A DNA stretch of 64,000 nucleotides from Aphrophora alni. Taxonomy: Eukaryota > Arthropoda > Insecta > Hemiptera > Aphrophoridae. Where the stretch lies: assembly GCA_963513935.1 (NCBI GenBank), contig OY740768.1, forward strand, positions 65,328,786 to 65,392,785. Reading direction: 5' to 3'. A program made the translations under genes and the position numbers. The notes under the pieces were generated by a model. That model saw only the letters and a list, made by a program, of their open reading frames with translations. It was not told the origin of the DNA and did no database searches. Within the stretch, counting starts at the first letter, position 1, and every line of letters begins with the position of its first letter. Below are positions 24,871-36,955 of the stretch, in pieces.

Positions 24871-27116
24871 ACAATAAGAGACGTATAATATAATATAATA
24901 TAATAATGTATAAGAGATGGAAAAAACACAAATAACAATGAAAGGTATGACCATTCGTCAAAAATATGGAGTGTTGATAATTTGTCATATGATCACAAAT
25001 TATGTTTCAAAAATGGATGTCAGAAGCAAATCATAATTATAAAATTGTAAATAAAATCAAATATAAACCTGAAAATCCGACATCCGTTAGTGGCTGGCAA
25101 ATCCTTATTCAACTATTTAAGAGGTGTACGTATACCAAATTTGATAAAATTTGACTAAATTCATCCGACGTTATCGTCTTAATCCCCCCCCAATCTACAC
25201 TTGGATGATACCTTGGAAAAAGGACTTATTGTTCGTTTATTTAGTCCATAGGTGTTGAGTGCTAACAATGAATTAAATTTCAAAATGTATTGTAAAGATG
25301 AATCAAAATATGGAATTAAAATAATAAAACAAGAATCATGAAAACTGAGTCAGTCAACGTGGCTCACAAACACACAAAGAAGAGACATTTTTATGTTTAC
25401 AGTTTAATCACACTAACTTATTATATGCTATAGTTTGTTCCATTTTATTCGTAGAATTTAGGTTCTAGAGATAAATGATAATATATTATCCTTCAGCTAA
25501 TAACAAACTATGCATATTTGCACAGTAAAGTAGAGTAAAAATGAATATACATTTGTTAACGAAAGTCAATATATAAAATGTTAATAAAGTGCTTACACAA
25601 TTTTATAGTTTTATTTAACAATGGAATACAAAATCCAGCTAAGTTGTAAACTTTTTGAAGAAAAATTACTAATAGTAGAAATAAAGATAATATTGAAGTC
25701 ATTTCATCACTTTAACTCTCTCATTGATTACATCCTTGTTTTTAAATAAAATAAAATTAAAATATCAACTTTAAATTAAAACGTGTAAACCAGTTATAAG
25801 TTTTAATCATAGTACCAAATCTAACGGGAAAAAAATAGTGGGGAAAATTATCTATTTAAAATTAATTAATTAGAATGTTTTGTAGCTTTTTACAACTGTT
25901 GAAACTTTTGTATTCCTCTTAAAATATTTTTTGCCAACGCCCAACTGATTCTTTTAGCGCCTAAATATCAAACAGATTATCTACAAAAAAAAAAAAGAAA
26001 AAAAAAGGAAACTAAAATCAAATTATATTTGTAGGTCCTTATTAACGTCAAGAATTATTCGACTTTTAAAATGTGTAATTTATTTAGATATTTAAGTTTT
26101 AAACATTATATACTACAGATATGGATCTGAAAACATGTTTTTAATTTTTAAGTTCTACAAAAATTTACGTTTTTACGTTAATCCAGATTTGTATTTATTC
26201 ACTAATGAAATCAATGTCTAAATTTGCGTTTTGTACAAAATTTATATTAAGTCCCACTCCAGCAGATTAATGACCACATCGGCAGTTAGATATATGATGT
26301 CATAATACACAAAGTTGAAAGTGCTTAATCGTATGTTGAGAAATTAACGGTAAATGAATTCATTGCGGACTGCATTCTATATAAAGTTCTGATCACACAT
26401 TTTTTATGGAATCCGGTAAGTATGCTTTTTCTTTCGCTACGTTTGCATCTACAGTGAAACATATTTTGTCACACTTGCATTCGATTAATTTAATTTGGTG
26501 TTTACTAAACAGAATTCATTTCGAAATGATAAGTTAACTATTTATGTAAATAGACTAAACCAAAACAACTTCTTTTTAAAGCTGACTGTTAGTAACGTCT
26601 ACTTTTAACCTATAAAATGCGGACGTGTTATTTAAATATAATATAGGTCGTATATTTGTAAAACGTGTTTCTATAGTGACTACATTAATATACTTCTGAA
26701 TTCCTTAAAATTTATATAGATTAACTTCAAAAGATGTGCTATTACTTAGCTTAAGATAGCGAGGTATTTAGACATATTCAAATAGTTTTAACTTGTTAAA
26801 ATTTCGAATTAAAATGAATGTGAAATAAAACTAAACAGAGAATTCTACAATTGTGACTGTCTTTATTGTTCAAATTTCGCGTTAAAGAGCAATATCTCTC
26901 GGCTGTTCCACGATTTGGCAAGGTCAAGATTAACTGCCTGTGACAGAAGCCAACCCAAACAAATGTTTGTTTTAATAATCGTTGTTTTAGGTTAGTTTTG
27001 ATTTTTAAAGTTTTTTGGTATAAATTTGAACGATAACTTCTTACTCGCTTACTTATTTGAAACTAAAATTGAATTTACAAAACCAAACCCAAACTAAAGT
27101 TAAATTATGTTATCTG
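24871..27116. other. AT-rich spacer, no gene seen
   Basis: A family-B-like phrase occurs at about 25120-25190. A TATATAAA at 26378 followed by ATG and a GTAAGT was considered and rejected because of its spacing. Nothing else is supported. Confidence 0.5.
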
Positions 27117-27385
27117 TTCTTTGATTATGAAATTTCAATTTGGACAGACAAGTGCAAAGTTACCCATGCTCATCGATGGCTTTGAAATAAATCTGTTAAA
27201 TTTAAAACTAACTTCCGTTTTATAAAAACTAACCTAAACCAACGAAAACCTACCGATTTGTTTCTTCTGATTGTAAAATTTCTAAGTGGGCAGGTTAGTG
27301 TGCAGTGAGCCTACTCAAATCTATGGCTCAAAAAACGGTATTAAAGTTCAAAACAACGTAGGTTTTATAAAAACTACTCCAAGGT
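27117..27385 (+). repeat. Diverged tandem duplication, unit about 140 bp
   Basis: Segments starting near 27117 and 27264 share, in order, a TTCTTTGATT/TTCTTCTGATT start, AAATTTCAATTTGGACAGAC/AAATTTCTAAGTGGGCAGG, CTCATCGATGGCT/CAAATCTATGGCT and TTTTATAAAAACTA. Identity is low. Confidence 0.45.
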
Positions 27386-28161
27386 AGCTATAAAACTAGC
27401 GATAATCTACATACAAGTTCAAAACTAGAATATTTAGTGCACTCCAGGTTCACTAGCATAAACATTAGTGGATTTAACAAAAGAAAATATTCATAAATAT
27501 AAAGTCTGTATTGGTCGAGTTGTTCTTAGAAGTTAAGTTGGGTTCACAAGTGTTTTCTTTATATAATTTTACTCGGAAATTATATTTCAGAGTTTTACTC
27601 TGCGTATTTAAAATAGTAACCCAATAAAAAGTTGGTAACGGACCAAACAACATTAAAAAATAATCAGGTTTTAAATCCATACAGCATATCTTACTTTTTG
27701 TTTTATTCATAAAAATAGGTCATATTTTCTCATAAAATCTTGTGACAAGTAAAATATTACTATCCTATGATGAAGTCGTTGGAGTTACAGATAGACTAAT
27801 CGTAACTATGTGAAAGTGCAAAATATAATATCTACTTAGATCACAAATACAAACAGGTAATAAAATATTGAAAATCAACATACATACATCTGTATTAAAA
27901 ATCTTTGTATTTAGTTCCACAAATACCTGATTTGTACTGTATGGCTGGATAAGTCAGTTAGTTTAAGAATTACGACCATGTTCTCAATAAATAGGTCCTG
28001 ACCATCAATCAATTCAGTGCTACTTCAAAAGGTTAAACTTATTTTATCACTGTTTTTGACTTATACTTCCAGGATATAGTCGTGACAGATTTTTTAATTT
28101 GTTAAGTAATTTTAAACCAAAGTAAGTAGGTTTTGTATTTTTATAGCAGATTCTAAATAGG

Positions 28162-28180
28162 ATGTGTGTGTGTGTGTGTG
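28162..28180 (+). repeat. (TG)n microsatellite
   Basis: Nine TG units, followed by an imperfect CG/TG stretch. Confidence 0.95.
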
Positions 28181-28850
28181 TTCGCGTGCGATTGTTACTC
28201 TTTTGGATTATAATTTAATTATAGTTAATAAAATAAATTTTAGTTAATAAAGTGATTATTTTATTTTGATCTATACTTGTATTTTCATAACAGTTACTTC
28301 TGGAAATATTTTTATTTATTCATTATACAAAATTTTGTTAATTTATTAATCATTTGTAGTACATTATAAGAGAATATAGAATTTTTTTATAAATTTGGAA
28401 AGCAAATACTAGCGCCGCCGAAGTTTAAATAAAGTTTACAAATAAAACGGGTTAAACAATTTGTATTACATAGCAATAAGCATTTTTTTAACTTTGACCT
28501 TAATGTTTTCAAATTAGCAGTTATGAAAAATAACACGTGTTTATGAAACATATGCGGTCCAAAAGTTTTACAATATTAAGACAGTTAAATGTAATAAATT
28601 CAGAAATTCAATTTTTATTTTTAATCAAACTACCCAAATTCCAAAAAAAAAAAATCAAAGTTCAAGAAAGGGGATAGTAAATTTCTACTTTATTGATTGT
28701 GTAATAATTTCGGTAAAACGTGTTTTTTTGTTTATTTTTGGTCACTTAGGAGTGATTTTTAATTATATTTATTTTAACTTTTGTAAAATTTAATTTTGAT
28801 CAATCACATTTTTGCAATACTGAACTGTTACTATTTTGTTTCTCAATCAA

Positions 28851-28854
<4 letters not shown>

Positions 28855-28895
<41 letters not shown>
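28855..28895 (+). repeat. Poly-T tract, 41 T
   Basis: An uninterrupted T run. It could be the tail of a minus-strand retroposed copy, but no recognisable retroposon body abuts it. Confidence 0.95.
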
Positions 28896-28898
<3 letters not shown>

Positions 28899-29535
28899 TA
28901 TGGATTTAGACAAATTTTACGTTCCCCATGTTTTTGAGACACTGAATACAAATGTTAACAGTTTTTGTCTAATGAAACATGTACTTTAAAATTGATTGAA
29001 TAAAAGCCACACCAGTAATTTTGAAGTATCTTCCTGTCCTACAAAACGACAGTAGGAGGCAACTTAAACCTTAAACTTTAGTATTTTAAAAGGTCAAACA
29101 TGATTGCCATTAATTGCCTAGCGATATTATGTTCTTTGGACTAACAATTTGAAGAAAAATGTGCTATTTTTTCATTTGAAAACAAATAAGTTACGTAAAC
29201 AAAAAGAAGAACAATTGTAAATCCTAACTTTTATTACGTGCAAGTGACGCTACAATGGTTTAGTTGTGTACAATGATTTTATTTTAAGTTTGGATAAAGA
29301 GCTAACTTTGGGGTGGGGCAATCTAATGTTCGTCTAAAAACGTGTTTGTCTGCCCTGCACAGCCGAATGAAACAATAATACAATTTTATTAGACAGGCTA
29401 ATGTAAAAGGAAGCCTTTTTAAAATTTGACTTCCAAGTATTTAAATATACAATTTATTTAACCCGATTTTTAACAAGGAGTTTAATTTGTACAATATTTT
29501 TACATCTTTATTTTGATCGCAGAGGTTCAATAAAT

Positions 29536-29537
<2 letters not shown>

Positions 29538-29571
<34 letters not shown>
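29538..29571 (+). repeat. (TA)n microsatellite
   Basis: About 17 uninterrupted TA units. Confidence 0.97.
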
Positions 29572-29576
<5 letters not shown>

Positions 29577-30567
29577 TCTGAAACAAATAAAAATTAAACT
29601 TTTTAATAATATATAAAATTTGTAAAACTTAATTATAGTGTTTGGTCATAACTGTCACGAGTCTAGCTTATTAAAAAAAAATGGTTTTTAAGGACGACCA
29701 TTATTTTGAATTTAAATAACTGAAGACAGCTGTCTTGATTTTATTTGTTTTTAATTATTTTTATTGTATTTTAAACATTTCTCAAACTAGGAATTTATTA
29801 AATAACAGTGAAAATTTGAATTATGAATGTTTTTAAGGAACTCGTTTTAAAACATAATGATCACGTAAACATAAATCCGATGTAATAGCTAACTTATTGC
29901 TTTAGGTGACTAGAACTTGTTGGTAAAATATAAAACTTAATTTATATTTTCTTATTTGAAATAAAGTAAATTACATTTCACACATCCTCTGACAAGAACG
30001 CACATAACACTTAATTACTCTTCAACGTTATATAGAAAACTTTGTAGTGTATAACCCATTCCGTTTGTAATTAGTAGATAAATGTACATCTTCAGAAACT
30101 TAAATGACTTGAACTAGTTGAACATTTATAGTTTGAAAGTATTCTTTGCACAATTTCACCCAAGCTCTCCATATTTAGTATTAAATATTAATTAATAATG
30201 TCGGATAGACTACATTAAGCCTCAAGATATAACAATAGGCTACTTGTTAGTTGGGGTAAACATAAATTTGTATTCATTACTGTTTAAACACAAGCAATTA
30301 AATCCCCCGTAGAATAATAAGAGAAATATTGCTCAACAGAAGTTTGGAGTGTTCTCGTCTCATGCATCTTCTCTGACCGGCTGTTGTTTTTCCCTTGGTT
30401 AAATATCTTCTACATTTAATGAACAACGATCTTTTACGCAAGTATTTACTTTACACCCTTCCTAACCAACTATTGGTTAGATATTATACTACATTCACCA
30501 AGAAACCTTTCTGTAGTATATTGCGAAGTGGTTCATTTACTGTTCAGTATATTTTCAAGTGAATCAA

Positions 30568-30571
<4 letters not shown>

Positions 30572-30613
<42 letters not shown>
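30572..30613 (+). repeat. (TA)n microsatellite
   Basis: About 21 uninterrupted TA units. Confidence 0.97.
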
Positions 30614-30614
<1 letters not shown>

Positions 30615-31624
30615 CAGTATACACGTTATTTCTCGTTCCGTTTGTTCGCAGAGATCGAACTTAGACTACGATTTTGTCTTTCTAGGTACTTCATTATTGT
30701 TTTGGCCTTCGTTCACGGTTGTTTGGATTTGAAGGGCAAACGATAACGTCAAAATTGAATTAAACAAGAAACGTTCATATACGAGTATATTATATTCTAA
30801 GAATTTTTTTTTACTTTACATTATGATCAATATTTCAAAAGTTTCGGAAATTTACACTTAGCTTACAAAAAACGAAGGTACCCCAAAATATATAGAAACA
30901 TAAATTTACGTTCCCTAATAAGAAATTATAAGTAGATAAAATTTGAAGACAAATATTATTCTTCACTGGGCCTATTTCCACTCCCAATATAATTTGATTG
31001 GATGAGGCGACATTTTCTTGCTTTAACCACTTGAAATAATGGGAAGTGGAACTTAAAGCCTAGTTGATTTATGTCCTGAAACAGTTTACTTAGAATATTG
31101 TTAATTATAATGAAGCCTAAATCAAAAACAACTTTGCTTTAGAGAATACAATATTTACAAAATACACAATTCGTCCATTAACAAATTAACACATAAAAAT
31201 ATAAATATAACTTGCTTCTCTAGGGCGTGCCTGATCACGTTTAGGATATTTTATTGACACATGTTTCTAAGCGTGTACGTCCACGTACTTATGGGTTGTT
31301 TTACAACGTGCTTCAAGTACACCTTGCACTTTAACTACTTTATAAATAACAAGGACACTTCCTTTCCATCTGATCACAGTTTTACCATATCAATATAACT
31401 TGATGCTGTACTAGCATCAAATACATTTTATTTATCAAGTCTAGATTTTTATGTATCTTATAAATATTTTTTAAAAATATTGGTATTTATTATTTAATTT
31501 AAAAGTAAAGAATGTCGTGAAAATTTGGTTTGACTATTTAAATTTCAATTTAATACAAATAGAAACTTGTACAAATATCACAATAAAATAAACATTTTTA
31601 AATAATTGGACTTTAAATTTATGG

Positions 31625-31860
31625 AACAATGATGAGCATAGTGGATGAAATTGAGAAACGACAATTGAAATGGTATGGTCACGTGTGGAATGAATGAGAC
31701 AAGGATGGCAGAGAGGACGATCGCAGACTTTCTGGAATCAGAATGTACAGTATTCATTGAATAAATTGGGAGATAGAATAGACGACATCCAGGAGAGAAA
31801 TTGTATGTTAAGGGACGAGATGAATTGAAGTTTGTGTAGTTTTGTTGGTTGGAGAACATT
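31625..31860 (+). pseudogene. Decayed 3' end of a LINE open reading frame
   Basis: The translation begins MSIVDEIEKRQLKWYGHVWN, matching the IekRqLkWyGHv block near the C-terminus of many animal LINE polyproteins. After stops and frame changes it continues with pieces resembling the downstream Rgr/RPrtrW and ERNLMLRDEMN-type tail. This is a 5'-truncated dead copy. Clade not determined. Confidence 0.65.
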
Positions 31861-32529
31861 TGTAGTGAAGCGTGTACTCAATAAACAATACAGTAATAAT
31901 ATTGGTTTGTTGTTTTCCACAGCAATATGTATGGTTATGATTTCCACTAATTGAATATTTAAAAATACAAGAGGAGTTTGAAAGTAAAACCTCATCCATG
32001 TTTCGAAGTTGTAAATTCCAAAAACAAAAACGTTACTCGAGAGAGCCTGAAGTAGTTGTTCGTTTTATATAAACAACGAACATAAAGGTACAGATTTATT
32101 TCATAATTGTCTATCAATATCTTAATATCACATAAACAAGTTGACTCTTCCAATCTCCGAAACAACAGCACTTACAATTCATGTAATTTATTCTCAGAGG
32201 TGATTTTGAGAAAAGATAGATTTTCCTTTCACATTTGTTTTTTAAAATATATAAGACGACCACATTTCAAAAAACTCTCTTCTTTTCTACTATTTAAAGT
32301 GTTTAACAATACTATTTTTACCAATACGATATTCTTTACTATTTTTTAAAACCAAACAATAAATCGTGTAAAGCAATTTTTTAGAGAAAAAAATCCTTAT
32401 TGGATTCTTTATGAAGTCTTTACTACACTTTAATCCTATTCTTCGATCCTGCTGGCATAAAACCACTACAATCCTGTCCCTCTTCTTCCTAAGATATATA
32501 TTTTTTCCAATTGATTAAAAGCGAAAATC
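31861..32529. other. AT-rich spacer, no gene seen
   Basis: An 80-codon plus-strand frame at 32107-32349 has no start context, splice support or family resemblance and is probably chance. Confidence 0.5.
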
Positions 32530-32745
32530 CTCATCGCTTTATATATAAAAAAAGAAAAAATGAACATAAAATAAAGACAACTAGCTCGTCGAATACTCTA
32601 ATAACGTCACGGTCGGAAGGAACAAGAGTTGGCCACATAGGAAAGATGAAAGAGAGAGGTCTAACCCAAGATTATATCAAAAAGCGGTAGATCCAGGTTG
32701 TTCCTTTCGGGACTGCCACGACAGTACTCTCTATAGTGAGCATCT
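32530..32745 (-). repeat. Dispersed repeat family A, copy 4 (reverse orientation)
   Basis: The reverse complement carries the family landmarks in order: GCTCACTATAGAGAGTACTG, CAGTCCCGAAAGG, CTGGATCTACC, TTGGGTTAGACCTCTCTC, CCAACTCTTGTTCC, TTATTAGAGTATTCGA, then the T-rich tail. Confidence 0.75.
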
Positions 32746-33828
32746 GTTGCAATAAGTCTAGTGCGACCTTTTGCTACAAGTTCGTATTAAAAAATACTCA
32801 CCTGTGTTTCTCTGATCAGATTAAGTTCTCTGAACCACAGGTTACTTACACCCAGAATATTTTAAAACTTTTACGTCGTCATTTATTTACAGATACTTTC
32901 TGATTTCCCCCCCCCCTCCTAAGATTCTAAACCATATATTGGTTCTCATTTCGCATATGTAAATGTATATTCTCAGTGTAGATTTTACCGCTAAATTAAT
33001 TAGTGTCGGTAAATTATTCAGTATTGTAACATTTATTAAGTCTCAGAACATTCATTAGCACTTCCATCCTTACTTATTAAACTACTCAAAATGTAAGTAC
33101 CTATTTCACTTCTTAATGTTTTCATTCTCGAATATTATAGGCCTATTTGTCTTTGTTAATAATCATTTTCATTGTTTTGTTTTTATTTACGATAATCCTG
33201 AGTTAAGAAATCTCGAAAAACATTTTCCATTGCACTTGTCGGGAAATCAATGTGGTTAAATAAATATAACTAGCAAAGTATGTTCAAAGTTTAGCTGTAT
33301 TCAGAAACAGGTCGACTTTTATACGACAGATACAAATTTCTGGCGCTTTACGTCTTACCTATGTTTATTTGTACTGGATCCGACAATTTCCCACAATGAA
33401 AAGAAATACAAGAAAACTCAATATACAAACTATGAAAAGGTTTTGAAGAGTTAATAAAATTTAAACTAGGCCCAGACTTTCATTTCACAAATTGCTAAAT
33501 AATACCTTAGAGTAGCTATGATATCAAAACATAATCTGTTAAACTTAATTCATCTTATTTGTGTCATTCATGCTATCTGTCATTCTTTCAAACATAATTC
33601 ATGTTAAGACCATGATAATTACATACTACAAAGTAATTTCTCTTCAGCTGTCACATTAAGTGTTTTTTCTCTTTTTCGTTGTTATGTATTATATCTTCTG
33701 AAATTGTTTCTCTTCACCGTAACGGATATAACATCACTTGATGTCTGCCTTAAATAGTTTTGTGTTGCAATCTGTATTCTATTTTTCCTTTCTTTCAAAG
33801 TTTGTTTCACGTCCTGTATTGTAATATA
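32746..33828. other. AT-rich spacer, no gene seen
   Basis: Contains a short C run near 32909. No frame or repeat is supported. Confidence 0.5.
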
Positions 33829-34320
33829 CGTGGGCGATCCAGAAAGTAACAGACGTTAAGACGCGCGATACAAAACAAGCGTCGGGGAAAACTTAGCGGG
33901 AAAGTTTTGTTTTTCCACGACAACGCCTGTCCACACACGGTCAAGCGTACCCAAGAGCTCTTGGACGGTTTTGGATGGGAAGGTTTGAATCATCCGCCGT
34001 ACAGCCCGGATTTGACGCCAAGCGATTACCATCTGTTCCCAGATGTGATGAAGACATGGCTCGCTACGCAACGCTTTGACACTGACGATGAACTCCATGC
34101 CGGTGTAAACCAGTGGTTGAACTCGCAGGTGGCAGATTTCTACAAAGAGGGCATTCAAAAGCTTGTACCACGTTATGATAAATGCCTTAATTTATATGGC
34201 GATTATGTAGAATAATAGCTTAAGAGTTTACCTTCAAAATGTATATAATAGAAAAAAAAAATTTTTTCACTGTGTTTATATTTTGTTTCAAAACGTCTGT
34301 TACTTTCTGGATAGCCCTGG
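33829..34320 (+). mobile_element. Internally deleted mariner-family transposon, 492 bp
   Basis: Terminal inverted repeats of about 29 bp are present. Both ends share ATCCAGAAAGTAACAGACGT (inverted at 34291-34312); the outermost eight bases differ at four positions. TA dinucleotides flank the element (33827-33828 and 34321-34322), the standard mariner target duplication. Only the C-terminal third of the transposase gene lies between the repeats. The element is therefore a deletion derivative of a roughly 1.3-kb mariner and cannot move without a helper. Confidence 0.92.
33907..34215 (+). pseudogene. Mariner transposase, C-terminal fragment
   Basis: 102 residues cover the end of the DDE transposase catalytic domain. 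The second catalytic aspartate region reads FFHDNACPHT near residue 2. The third acidic position lies in the signature HPPYSPDLTPSDYHLF (residues 29-44), typical of DD34D mariners. The usual C-terminal landmarks DFYKEGIQKLVPRYDKCLN and GDYVE follow to an intact stop. The DNA-binding N-terminus and the first catalytic aspartate are missing. The family's usual length is about 340-350 residues, so roughly 70 percent has been lost. The remaining frame has no stops, suggesting the deletion is not ancient. Confidence 0.9.
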
Positions 34321-34322
34321 TA

Positions 34323-35003
34323 ACTGGTTTTATTTCCAAAAGTAGATCATTTTCAATTTGTATTTCGTCTAAATCAAAAGGGTTTTCCTTATAAATGCAG
34401 TATTACAACGAAACTACTGTTTTCTTTTTATCCACAGAATGTTTTCATTGGATCTTTAGTTTTACCAAGCTTTTTCAGTTAATTTGTAGAGAGTAGCCTT
34501 ATTGTCACTATTTTTTGTTTCAGTTATGTGTATTTTACGTTCCTAAACTTATCAGTTCTAGAACTGTATTTTAAATCTATGACTTATTCCTGCATTACAT
34601 CTTTCAATCCTTGTCTATTCTTTTGCTAAACTCGAATCCTAACATTCTTATATATGCGACTTACGTCCTACCTTTGAACATAAATTTCATAATACAACTT
34701 TTCTTACTGGTTTTGTAGTAATAACTGCAATTGCTTTGATAGGCCTACTTATTTAGTCGTTTTTAAACTAAACGAATGAAAGAATATACTGTTTCCTATT
34801 TTACAATTTGGGTAACATCGAAATAAACTTAAGCATAAATAATTAAATAAAAAGTAAAACCATGCAATTTTTAATTTTTGTAATATTAATAATAGGAACA
34901 TACCGAGGTTGGAAATGGATTTGGGTGGAAGAAAAATCTTCTTTTTTAAATCTACTATCAACTAAAGAGTGAATAGCGTTGCCGACTTACACTAACAACA
35001 TGT
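34323..35003. other. AT-rich spacer, no gene seen
   Basis: This separates the mariner derivative from the LTR retrotransposon. No gene signal. Confidence 0.55.
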
Positions 35004-36672
35004 TATAACAAACAACTTGTTTGCTATTTTTTTTTTTTTGATTTATGATTTAATTTAATTTATTTATTTTGAATATTTTGACCAATAATTATTATTAGAT
35101 ATTAATAATTCAATATTATTTTAATTACCTGCTATATGTTAGTTGTTCCTAAACTTGCAAAATGTGGAAATATAAATAACACACCTGACACAACGTATTA
35201 CTTAAAAAACAAACCTTAATTTATTTAAGCAACATGTCAAAGAATCATAAAACGTACATCTATTCCATTAGTGTCTAAAATTTCTTCATTCATTCCACAA
35301 GCATTCCTTAATGTTATGTAATATACAAATTTATCTTAACTAATTGTCTTTCCTTATGCTAGACTTTATTACTAAAAAAAACATCAAGTTTCCACAATTG
35401 GCGTTAATTTTTAATGAAATTAATCTGTAATTTGAATTACTTTTATTTTTTTTATACACAAACAATTATTTCCTTTACAAAATTAAACTTTATTATAATC
35501 TTTATTCAATTTGTTAGTTATTAATTTATTTAATTAATTCTCTTATCTCTTTTTAGGGTCGTTAGGTTCTTTTATGGCTCAATTAAAGTGAATTATTTTA
35601 GAAAAATGAATTTATAATTTTAAAGTGAACAAGAATTTTAAATTGTACTTATCGTTGGTACTGCTTTCCAATTTTGATCGACGAGACACTTTCCACACAC
35701 AACACAACGATGGCTTTAAATTTGATTTAGATATATAAAAAACAAAACACTCCACACACTATCTCCAACAACTTAATCCTGGAATTCGGCTGATGATCCT
35801 CCTCAAGTCTCCACTGGCGATGAATTAGTTCTTCCGACTCTTCTCTCGAACAATTCTTCCAAAATATTTTAATCTGCTCCAAAATCTCAACAAACTTTTG
35901 ACTAAAAACTACTAACTCTCTTTTCAACTTTGATTCAACTAATTAATTTTCTCGACGTATTGACACAGAGAACCCTAGTCTCGTGGTCAATCTAACTCCC
36001 TTTTTCTGTCCCACAGAATGCTCTCTGTCCCTAAGACCTCCTCTCACCACTCCAGATTTTAGACTCCTCTTCAAATTTTCGACGCCAAAAACCTCTCCCT
36101 TCTTCCCAAACTTTCCTTCGCTTTCACCCCTCCGATTCGCTCGCTGAATTCTCGATTTCTCCCCAGATGTTGTTCTTTTTTCCTAGTGGCTGTATTTTTT
36201 TAAATTCGTTAGCTTTCACCATGTGGCTGTTTTCCGATTGGCCGACCTAATTCCTTTTGTCGGTTTCTCATGTTTTTTAGAAGTACCGTTATGCTTTCTA
36301 GCGTGTCCCATCAGGTCTCTCTCCTGTAGATTTCTCTTTTTTTTATACATCCAGCTGCGTGACATAAAATCTCCCTTTAGATACCGTTACAAATTGTTTA
36401 ACGTTAGCACGTGTATACTACAAGGTTAGCGAAAATCTCTTTGCACGCTTTCTCTCCTAATTTGTTGTGCACAGATGTCCTTTTGATTATATTTTTGTTA
36501 AAATAATATTTTCTGTTACCAGATGATACTAGTTGTTCATTATTTTTCTATTATTTAATTTAGTTTCCCCCTTATATCATAAATTACATGTAATTACTCA
36601 TTTTTTTTTTATAGAGATCGTTGTTATCCTTTATTTTATTATTTATTTGATAACGCGATATCGTTATAGTGT
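35004..36672 (-). repeat. 3' LTR of the gypsy element
   Basis: 1669 bp, matching 42066-43734 without length change. True LTR ends may be up to 4 bp inside these limits because of the ambiguous TATA. It is long for a gypsy-group LTR. Reading in the element's sense direction, a 66-codon frame at 35727-35927 (repeated identically at 42789-42989) begins MKRELVVFSQKFVEILEQIK. Its function, if any, is unknown. Confidence 0.95.
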
Positions 36673-36683
36673 CCCCAGATTAA
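36673..36683 (-). other. Polypurine tract next to the 3' LTR
   Basis: In the sense direction the bases just before the LTR read AATCTGGGGA, a short purine-rich tract in the place where plus-strand DNA synthesis is primed. Confidence 0.7.
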
Positions 36684-36955
36684 ATTAATTTCCTGGTTTG
36701 GCTAAGAAATAAATTTAATCTTTGCCCGTGGAATTGTAAAACTATTTGTCCCAAAACCTTTTCCTACAATGCCATTGTTAATTGTGGTAAACCTCAGTGT
36801 TTGACAATGGATCCCTTCTCCATTGTTCTCTTGTGGTAGGTTGTTGACCATTTGTTTTGGGTCATGTCTGCTTCCCCTTTGTTTATTTTTTCATCGTCCT
36901 AACCTAGATTTCTTTATTTGTTTACCCTGACATGTGTTATTTCTAATCTTATTTC

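Larger units (their letters stand above)
27386..31624. other. AT-rich spacer with simple repeats, no gene seen
   Basis: Apart from the simple repeats listed separately, no coding or transposon signature is visible. A 35-nt segment at about 30651-30685 bounded by splice-like sites is too short to call. Confidence 0.5.

Noticed and set aside
26378..26420. TATATAAA followed by ATG, four codons and GTAAGT, like an insect promoter with a tiny first exon
   Set aside because: The ATG is only about 28 bp from the TATA start, right where transcription would begin, so it would not lie inside the transcript as a start codon should. No second exon was found.
30651..30685. Microexon-like 35-nt segment between splice-like sites
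   Set aside because: Too short to distinguish from chance in AT-rich DNA.
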